Shown here: positions 57,011-64,000 of the stretch, piece after piece
Layout: every line of letters begins with the position of its first letter
Numbering within the stretch: the stretch's first letter is position 1
Assembly (NCBI GenBank): GCA_013339895.1
Contig: JABACO010000001.1
Span: 19,654,367-19,718,366 of the forward strand
Origin: Ephydatia muelleri
Taxonomy: Eukaryota > Porifera > Demospongiae > Spongillida > Spongillidae
Reading direction: 5' to 3'
DNA length: 64,000 bases
The notes under the pieces: generated by a model
Databases searched by the model: none
What the model was told of the DNA's origin: nothing
What the model saw: the letters and a program-made list of their open reading frames with translations, nothing else
Made by a program: the position numbers and the translations under genes

Positions 57011-57510
57011 ATGTGAGGTGTTACTTTTCTGTATTACCGGATGATCCTTTCGGTCGGAGTAGGGCCACGCCCAACAAGGTTGTAATGACGTAGTTTTAGT
57101 GGGGGTTACCTGGAAACTTAGCCTCTTAGCTCACAAATGTATATCTTGTACGTCATGTGGTCACGTGCTTTGGAATTACATGGCATTTGGGTCCAAGATA
57201 TGCAGACAGATGTGGGACGCTTTATTAACAGTGAAGGCGGACCAGGATGCAGGTGACCTAGTCGGTCAAAGTGTTTGTCACATGTTGCAAAATGCACTAT
57301 TTGGGTATGGAGTATAGTTTGTTGGCTAGGTAGGAGAGTGTTTGATAGTGAACAGTATTAGAAGTGGTGGGTGGAGAGTCGGAGCTGACGTATAACGTTT
57401 TGTGCAGTGTGTGTACCTGTTAGTATACGGGAATGCTGTTTGTATTTTGTTTTCTATTCCTGCTTTGAGGTATTATCCCAGAAGGGCTGTTTTCACTGTA
57501 TAGGTTTTTT
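57011..57510 (+). repeat. Repeat D, copy beside the main thiaminase-like gene
   Basis: Nearly identical to 33145-33640 over most of its length, starting TATGTGAGGTGTTACTTTTC. It is downstream of the gene at 58137-59777, which is on the minus strand. Confidence 0.9.
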
Positions 57511-57534
57511 CAGGAGGGTGTACGTAGTATTTGT

Positions 57535-57812
57535 ATGTTGTTGTGGTTGTGGTTGTGTTGGTGGTCATGGTAGTGGTTGTGGTTGTGTTGGTGGTCATGG
57601 TAGTGGTTGTGGTTGTGTTGGTGGTCATGGTAGTGGTTGTGGTTGTGTTGGTGGTCATGGTAGTGGTTGTGGTTGTGTTGGTGGTCATGGTAGTGGTTGT
57701 GGTTGTGTTGGTGGTCAGGTAGTGGTTGTGGTTGTGTTGGTGGTCATGGTAGTGGTTGTAGTTGTGTTGGTGGTCATGGTAGTGGTTGTGGTTGTGTTCC
57801 TGATTGTGAACA
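57535..57812. repeat. 30-bp minisatellite, GTTGTGTTGGTGGTCATGGT
   Basis: Nine near-identical 30-base units containing GTTGTGTTGGTGGTCATGGT. A shorter related array lies at 62090-62290, beside the other gene copy. Confidence 0.97.
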
Positions 57813-57822
57813 TGGTAATTGT

Positions 57823-57953
57823 GTGTTGTGTTGTGTTGTGTTGTGTTGTGTTGTGTTGTGTTGTGTTGTGTTGTGTTGTGTTGTGTTGTGTTGTGTTGTG
57901 TTTGTGTTGTGTTGTGTTGTGTTGTGTTGTGTTGTGTTGTGTTGTGTTGTGTT
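57823..57953. repeat. (TTGTG)n pentamer array
   Basis: About 26 copies of TTGTG with one slip (GTTTGTG). Confidence 0.97.
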
Positions 57954-58136
57954 CTATACAGGCTATGGAGGAGGTATACGGCAGCATTTATAATTGAATA
58001 CGCATGTTATGAAATTGTTACATGAAGTATGCAGTTCTTATGGTGTGATCAAGATGAACTCTACTGTACATGTGCAAGGCACTACTAAACGTTCTTATGT
58101 ACACTAGGCAAACTGATGCAGCCTTAAAAAGTCAAG

Positions 58137-59777
58137 CTACAGCTCAACCTTCTTATCATACTTCAACATTGTAGAAAGGGTTGTGTCAAGGTATTCTCTT
58201 CTGTCGTATAGTTCACTATTGGGAGCAGAAATACCCCTGTCGTTCATTATGCCATAGAGTTGTTGATAAAGACTGTTTTCTTTCACTCTGCTGCTCTGAT
58301 AAAAGTTGGTGTTTGCTGGTAAAACATAGCGGGTACAGCTTATGTCACCTTCTCCAACCATGTCCCGCAAAATGCGTAGCTCTGTCGAAAATCATCGGAA
58401 GTGTAAAACTCCATAAACCGTTTGATGGCTTCCTTTTTAGACTGGTACGTGTTCCTATTTGCCACTAAGGCATCAGTGTACATTTGGAGGTACCTTTCAC
58501 TCCCGCCTAGAGGTGGTGGTGCAATTGATTCAACTTCCACATCAGGATTTCTGTGCATTACCTCGCCGATCACTTCCACATAAGCTAAAAAATGAGACTC
58601 TTTCGATCTAATCACATCCTCTGTCATTTTCTCTGGTTCGCTTCTGTAATATCTATTCGTGCAAGGGTTCGACCCATCGCTTCTTAGACATCTGTCAGAC
58701 AGCTGCTTAATGCTATTCACAACGTCCTCGTGATAGTTTGGATCGGAATTGACTCCTTCGTACATGAATGACGCTCCATAAGCGTTGACGTAAGCACTCA
58801 AATAGTATCCTGGGAGGGTCCAGCTGCCGCGAAAGTTACCAATGAGCTGTAATGTTCCAGACCCTGTCGGTGATGTCATTTTTGCGAGGAAGTTTGCACA
58901 GACCAAAGTTGGAATACCATATGTTGTACCACCGTAGGTAACCGCATTGACAGCGAATGGAAAAAATGACGACGAATCCACTTGGATAGAAGGGTCCGGG
59001 TTCGGTTCCAAAAGGTTCTCGTTGGCCATCTCCCCTAGCAGGATCATATCCACCTCGGCCACATCGAATGCACTAGGGCCAGTACCAAGGTATTGCCGCA
59101 TGTTTTCAAGATTGTATAGATTATGCAAAGAGTCGCCTTCAACCACAAGTGTAATGTCTGTATTTTTTGCTTCAAATTCTCTCTTTATGTGATTTCTCAA
59201 AGACGCCAGCCCGTCTTTATTGAGGTCAGGGATGTAGGGGAATATCAAAACACGCAGATTTGTATTCGTCTGCATAGAGTTTGTTATCAGAGATAACTTA
59301 TAGCCACACATTTACAAAATAACTATACTGACAGAGATGATTTTACGGCATACTTCTAATCAAGTTTGTTTTATGTGTACTGAAGTAGATCATGAGCCAA
59401 GTACATGCATGTATATAGTTATAACAACTGAATGGTGCCCCAAGTACGTTATCTTGGGCTGGGGACCAAATATTATTTATTTATATATTTTTCTGGGTTC
59501 CGCGCTCGAGTGTGCCGAGGCCGTGGCGGTAAACATGTTTACTGCATGCATGTTAACAACAGCTGCAATTCGCACCATGCAGTACATATACATGTACATG
59601 TACATATGTGGCACTGTGCATGCGCGTTGATTACATTGTACAGTATGTTAGTCCTGCATGCAGCGCTACAATGAATAGCACATATATATACATAATACAT
59701 GTACGTACATCCGATTTGACTTGCGCGTTGATGGCGGCAGTCGCCAGAAGAAGCAGGAAAACTTTTCCACAAAACAT
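58137..59777 (-). CDS. Thiaminase I-like secretory enzyme, main copy
   Basis: Two exons: 59709-59777 and 58137-59269, with a 439-bp GT-AG intron in phase 0. Exon 1 encodes a signal peptide (MFCGKVFLLLLATAAINAQ). Exon 2 starts TNTNLRVLIFPYIPD. Total about 400 residues, close to bacterial thiaminase I (about 380-410). Family-like features, recognised from memory of that enzyme: LRVLIFPYIPD near the N terminus, FPFAVNAVTYGG then YGIPTLVCANFL, in which Cys147 fits the catalytic cysteine, SHFLAYVEVIG with Glu255 as candidate base, and SCTRYVLPANTNFY near the end. The enzyme replaces the thiazole of thiamine with another nucleophile. The C terminus is KKVEL, close to KDEL, suggesting ER retention. 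One base is missing near 58367 (GTCCCGC against GTCGCCGC in copy 2), which breaks the frame 70 codons before the end. Bacterial-type enzyme plus intron and signal peptide suggests old horizontal transfer. Confidence 0.72.
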
Positions 59778-60651
59778 TTCTGATTTCAGAGTCTCCACCG
59801 CGATGCACTGCTATTAAGTTCGAATGCGCCAACGTTTTTATAGCGCTCTATGTACGTACACATCAGTTCGCGGCGTAAACAACAATCCACGAACTTTAAC
59901 TTAATTATTGCTGCATCCGGCACAAATGGGTTTTAAATAGTATGCCCACTCGACCGTGAACAGGTGTCAAATTTGCGTCTTCCGCGTATAATCGGTTAAG
60001 CACACAACAGCATGCATGCATGATCATACATAGGCTTAGATCGAGAGTCAGGCTTTAGAACACCCGCAGTTTTTAATGCAAATACCTTTTCCAATACGTT
60101 TGAAACCTATAGCACCCATACAGATATGCATGTACAAACACACACACATGCATGCATGTACGAATTGTTGCTTGTAATTGCTTGGAATAAACTGAGATAT
60201 TCAGTGTTGCATGCCGAATCATTCGGCTTACTAATTACGTGTATAATGTATTGTTAGTCAACTAACGCATGCTCCTCATCCACTCATCAATGCACCAAAT
60301 TAGAATGGCACCATTATTCCAATTTGTTTATTTCTATCTGCGCAGCTGTCAGCACAAGTTTCAGTTGCATTTTGATGCGTTTACTATCTGTGTGCTGTTT
60401 TTTGTCAGGTACTACCTTCGTCACATTATTTGTCTACTTACCACAACACAACCTACTAAAACCGCATACAAGGGCACACGTACGTAGTTGGTAATGAGCT
60501 AGCTCGCTTGGCTTCTAAGACTTCTTGGAATAGCCGACTTGGTAAATGTTTTGAAATAGTGAATTTGCTTGGCTTCTGGGTCTTCTAAGAATAATACTGG
60601 ATCGTCGAGCTCGCTTAGTTAATAATGTTTAATAGGTCTTCAAGCCAGGTA
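59778..60651. other. No confident gene
   Basis: Upstream of the thiaminase-like gene; presumably contains its promoter, but no clear box was found. Otherwise only short ORFs. Confidence 0.4.
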
Positions 60652-60652
60652 G

Positions 60653-60699
<47 letters not shown>
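60652..60699. repeat. Poly-C tract
   Basis: About 48 C residues. Confidence 0.95.
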
Positions 60700-60700
<1 letters not shown>

Positions 60701-61285
60701 CACGCTAAAGTGGTACGTGGTATACCCCGTATATGTTGAATAACAAGGGTACACAATACTGTAGTCCTACGACATATAGCGTTGCGAACATTTTCGCTAA
60801 GTTTATCAGTACAAGGTATATTCATTGTCCAGCTGCTTTATAAGAAACCGCCGATGTCAAAACTGCGCTCGTATTTAACCTCACGAACGTGAACATTTAT
60901 TACACGCATGGCACATTGCTATTTTATTAATACTAGTTCTGATGCTTGCTACATGAATTCACACTAGTGTGACTCACAACAAGACATGATTATAATTTAT
61001 ACGCGTTACATGTACTTTTTTAATACGTTTCCCAGAAGGCGATTGATGCACATTGCCATGCGAGTCATGTTACTTTGCCCTATGACGATATTTTATCTCC
61101 AATGTTACCTATTTCGCGAGGCGCAGCCTGTAACCTGAACTGGATGGTGCCGCCATTTTGTAGCTGATCAAATAGGACGCGTGGTGGTTACAATAACTGT
61201 TAGACCCACAAAGCAATTGAATATAGTTAAAACAAAACCACCAAACCGAGTACATGAGGGTTTTTAATTATTAGATGGTGCATGT
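60700..61285. other. No confident gene
   Basis: Nothing recognised. Confidence 0.4.
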
Positions 61286-61484
61286 TCCTAGGATTTTTTT
61301 TTACCACGGCATCTATGTACAATATGTAGCAGTGTGAAAATCTCTCACCTACCACTGCACCATATATCAGTACAACAGACTCGCAAGAGCGCTATTGGAA
61401 TGCACCGCTTAAAATTTAATTTCATTGCTTAGATTTAATGACAGGTCAACGACATTTGCTTGGTGGTAAAGACGGATTATATCT
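61286..61484 (-). repeat. Partial copy of the U1/U2 gene-end segment
   Basis: The segment TACCACGGCATCTATGTACA to AAGACGGATTAT matches the reverse complement of 52020-52225, including CTCTCACCTACCACTGCACC. Confidence 0.85.
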
Positions 61485-61489
61485 TGGAC

Positions 61490-61505
61490 CCCCCCCCCCC
61501 CCCCC
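61490..61505. repeat. Poly-C tract
   Basis: Sixteen C residues at the junction with the next repeat piece. Confidence 0.9.
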
Positions 61506-61672
61506 ATGTAATTCCAAAGCACGTGACCACATGACGTACTGTACATGATATACAGCCATCCACATTTGTGAGCTAGGAGGCTAAGTTTCCAGGTAACCCC
61601 ATTAAAACTACGTCATTCCAACCTTGTTGGGAGTCGTCCTACTCCTTCCGAAAGGGCCATCCGGTAATATAG
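61506..61672 (-). repeat. Repeat D, inverted partial copy
   Basis: ATGTAATTCCAAAGCACGTG and following bases are the reverse complement of the left half of repeat D. Confidence 0.85.
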
Positions 61673-61689
61673 AATATGGAAAATAAGAC

Positions 61690-62080
61690 AGTCATATTCA
61701 TTCGCGAGTTAGACAAACTGTCAGCGTTCTCAGCCCATGCATGCAGACAGATGCCGTGGGGATGCCTTATTAACAGTGAAGTCAGACTAGGATGTCACAT
61801 ACCAGGTGACCTAGTCAGCCAATTTGTTTGTCACACGTTGCAGAATGTTCTATTTGTGTATTAAGTATGGTTTGTTGGCAGGGTAGAATGGAATCTGTTT
61901 GATAGTGAACAGTATTAGAAGTGGTGGGTGGAGAGTCGGAGCTGAAATAGAACGTTTTGTGCAGTGTTTGCCTGTTATACGGGAATGCTGTTTGTATTAG
62001 TTTTTTCTATTCCTGCTTTAAGGTTTTATCCCCGAAGGGTTGTTTTCACAATAGGTTTTTCCAGGCGGGTGTGTCAAACC
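61690..62080 (+). repeat. Repeat D, copy beside thiaminase-like copy 2
   Basis: Contains TGGTGGGTGGAGAGTCGGAG and GTGACCTAGTC as in the other copies. It is preceded by a 45-base piece (ATTCGCGAGTTAGACAAACT) shared with U1 and U2. Confidence 0.85.
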
Positions 62081-62089
62081 AAGTATTTG

Positions 62090-62335
62090 TATGTTGTTAT
62101 GGTTGTGGTTGTGTTGGTGGTCATGGTAGTGTTTGTGGTTGTGTTGGTGGTCAAGGTAGTGTTTGTGGTTGTGTTGGTGGTCATGGTAGTGTTTGTGGTG
62201 GTGGTCATGGTAGTGGTTGTGGTTGTGTTGGTGGTCATGTTGCATGGTGGTAGTGGTTGTGTCTGTGTTTGTGGTTGTGTTCATGGTAATTGTGTGTGTG
62301 TGTGTATGTGTGTGTGTGTGTGTGTGTTGTGTGTG
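62090..62335. repeat. 30-bp minisatellite and GT array, second copy
   Basis: Shorter and more diverged version of the array at 57535-57812 (GTTGTGTTGGTGGTCATGGT and variants), followed by a TGTG run. Confidence 0.93.
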
Positions 62336-62528
62336 CTATACAGGCTATGGAGGAGGTATATGTCACATGCCAGCAGCATTTATAATTGAATATGCATGTT
62401 ATGAAATTGTTACATGAAGTATGCAGTTCTTATGGTGTGATCAAGATGAACTCTACTGTACATGTACAAGGCACTACTAAACGTTCTTATGTACACTAGG
62501 CAAACTGATGCAGCCTTAAAAAGTCAAG

Positions 62529-63482
62529 CTACAGCTCATCCTTCTTATCATACTCCAACATTGTAGAAAGGGTTGTGTCAAGGTATTCTCTTCTGTCGTA
62601 TAGTTCACTATTGGGAGCAGAAATACCCCTGTCGTTCATTATGCCATAGAGTTGTTGATAAAGACTGTTTTCTTTCACTCTGCTGTTCTGATAAAATTTG
62701 GTATTTGCTGGTAAAACGTAGCGTGTACAGCTTGTGTCACCTTCTCCAACCATGTCGCCGCAAAATGCGTAGCTATGGCGAAAATCATCGGAAGTGTAAA
62801 ACTCCATAAACCGTTTGATGGCTTCCTTTTTAGACTGGTACGTGTTCCTATTTGCCACTAAGGCATCAGTGTACATTTGGAGGTACCTTTCACTCCCGCC
62901 TAGAGGTGGTGGTGCAATTGATTCAACTTCCACATCAGGATCTCTGTGCAGCACCTCACCGATCACTTCCGCATAAGCTAAAAAATGAGACTCTTTCGAT
63001 CTAATCACATCCTCTGTCATTTTCTCTGGTTTGCTTCTGTAATATCTATTCGTGCAAGGATTCGAACCATCGCTTCGCATGCATCTGTAAGACAGCTGCT
63101 TAATGCTATTCACAACGTCCTCGTGATAGTTTGGATCGGAATTGACTCCTTCGTACATGAATGACGCTCCATAATAAGTGTTGACGTAAGCACTTGAATA
63201 GTATCCTGGGAGGGTCCAGCTGCCGCGAAAGTTACCAATGAGCTGTAATGTTCCAGACCCTGATCGGTGATGTCATTTTTGCAAGGAAGTTTGCACAGAC
63301 CAAAGTTGGAATACCATATGTTGTACCACCGTAGGTAACCGCATTTACAGCGAATTGAAAAAATGACGACGAATCCACTTCGATAGAAGGGTTCGGGTTC
63401 GGTTCCAAAAGGTTCTCGTTGGCCATCTCCTCTAGCAGGATCATATCCACCTCGGCCACATCGAATGCACTAGGACCAGTAC
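62529..63482 (-). pseudogene. Thiaminase I-like gene, copy 2, truncated
   Basis: Closely matches 58137-59060. The C terminus reads EYDKKDEL and stop, an exact KDEL ER-retention signal. The segment that is frame-shifted in the main copy is intact here (FRHSYAFCGDMVGEGDTSCT). An in-frame TAT insertion (TYYGASFM) is harmless. One extra base near 63262 (CCTGATCGGTG against CCTGTCGGTG) breaks the frame at MTSPTGSG. YGIPTLVCANFLAK, with the catalytic-type Cys, is present in the upstream frame. At 63483 the gene is cut by another sequence, so the signal-peptide end is missing from this window and the copy may continue beyond the insertion. Confidence 0.75.
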
Positions 63483-64000
63483 CACACTGTTAAAAAAAGG
63501 GTGTTGCCACAACACACTTAGGGGTGTTCGTACGCCTGTTTAGGAATAACACCCCATGGAGTGTAGTGGTAACCGCTCAGGAGTGTTACAGCCAACACTC
63601 CTGAAGTGTAGCCAGTACACTCTATAGGGTGTTGACAAAGGCATCAATAGTTCGTGCATGCACCATAATATTACGATACAACATAAATTGATCTTAATAA
63701 ACTATAGAACAACAGTTGATGATTTCAATAAAAAGTTGACAACAAATACAAACATACATGTACTACAAAACTATAAACATGTCTTTAGGGCCTATACGAC
63801 GATCGAGTAGTCCTGGAGTGTTTCTCTGCATGCTAAACAAATGAAGGAAACACATGCATATATATAACGGTCAGGTTCCAATATGAGACATGTCTAACCT
63901 TTTTAATTGAATCTTGGGTGCAGCCATCAGTCCGATGACGGTCATGTTCGCTAAGCAGATCGGTGACAATAACAACGTCAATCGTACAGATTGTTAAGCT
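63483..64000. mobile_element. Unclassified insertion in copy 2, left end
   Basis: The match to the main thiaminase-like copy stops after CCAGTACC, and the next bases, ACACTGTTAAAAAAAGGGTG, look like a transposon end. GTGTT and AACAC motifs recur in direct and inverted form over the next 150 bases. The right end lies outside the window, so the family and the target duplication cannot be determined. Confidence 0.5.

Noticed and set aside
57407-57997. 196-residue Gly/Val/Cys-rich ORF
   Set aside because: It consists of minisatellite and pentamer-array translation plus chance flanks.

Overview
The window reads as accessory, transposon-rich nuclear DNA from an early-branching animal, most likely a demosponge. 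That placement is inference. It rests on spliceosomal introns, animal-type transposons (Gypsy, hAT, PIF/Harbinger, Ginger), usherin-like FN3/laminin-G fragments, a RAG1-N-terminus-like RING gene, and pervasive tgcatgcatg/acatgtacatg motifs. No bacterial operon structure, rRNA, tRNA or CRISPR array was recognised. Most recognisable coding sequence belongs to mobile elements or decayed gene pieces.

Layout. 0.3-3 kb: an old retroelement C-terminal fragment cut cleanly by a Ginger DNA transposon whose Gypsy-type integrase gene keeps five introns. 3-9 kb: sparse sequence with a broken PHD finger and repeats. 9.9-10.4 kb: an unrecognised intact ORF. 11.9-12.3 kb: a Cys-rich ORF running into a (GA)n tract. 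12.6-20.7 kb: a Gypsy element (Gypsy-1, + strand) with a hAT element in its 5' LTR and a non-autonomous hAT-like element in its integrase. 21-24 kb: a PIF/Harbinger pair, a DDE transposase and a convergent MADF/BESS gene. 25-26 kb and 49.2-50.3 kb: usherin-like laminin-G/FN3 fragments. 28-34.8 kb: three long foldback structures, one with two 810-bp arms and one carrying a protein-coding fragment in its arms. 35.6-37.0 kb: RAG1-N-like RING gene, with a decayed paralogue at 47.6-48.2 kb. 37.9-38.3 kb: small secreted Cys-rich protein gene. 40.2-41.0 kb: a second, decayed Ginger-like integrase. 41.4-46.5 kb: a young Gypsy element (Gypsy-2, - strand) with LTRs differing at one position. 52-63.5 kb: a duplicated cluster of thiaminase I (thiamine pyridinylase)-like genes.

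The best candidate for something new is that cluster. The copy at 58137-59777 has a signal-peptide exon, a 439-bp intron and a thiaminase I-like body with the expected cysteine motif. The copies end in KDEL (two) or KVEL (one), which predicts an ER-lumen enzyme. At least four related units occur, some inverted, sharing a common 3' flank with minisatellites. Both longer copies carry one single-base frameshift, at different places, so each is either a young pseudogene or contains an assembly error.

Limits. All homology calls come from motif recognition by eye and no search was run. Many genes show single-base indels, some in homopolymers, so base-level errors in the assembly cannot be excluded.
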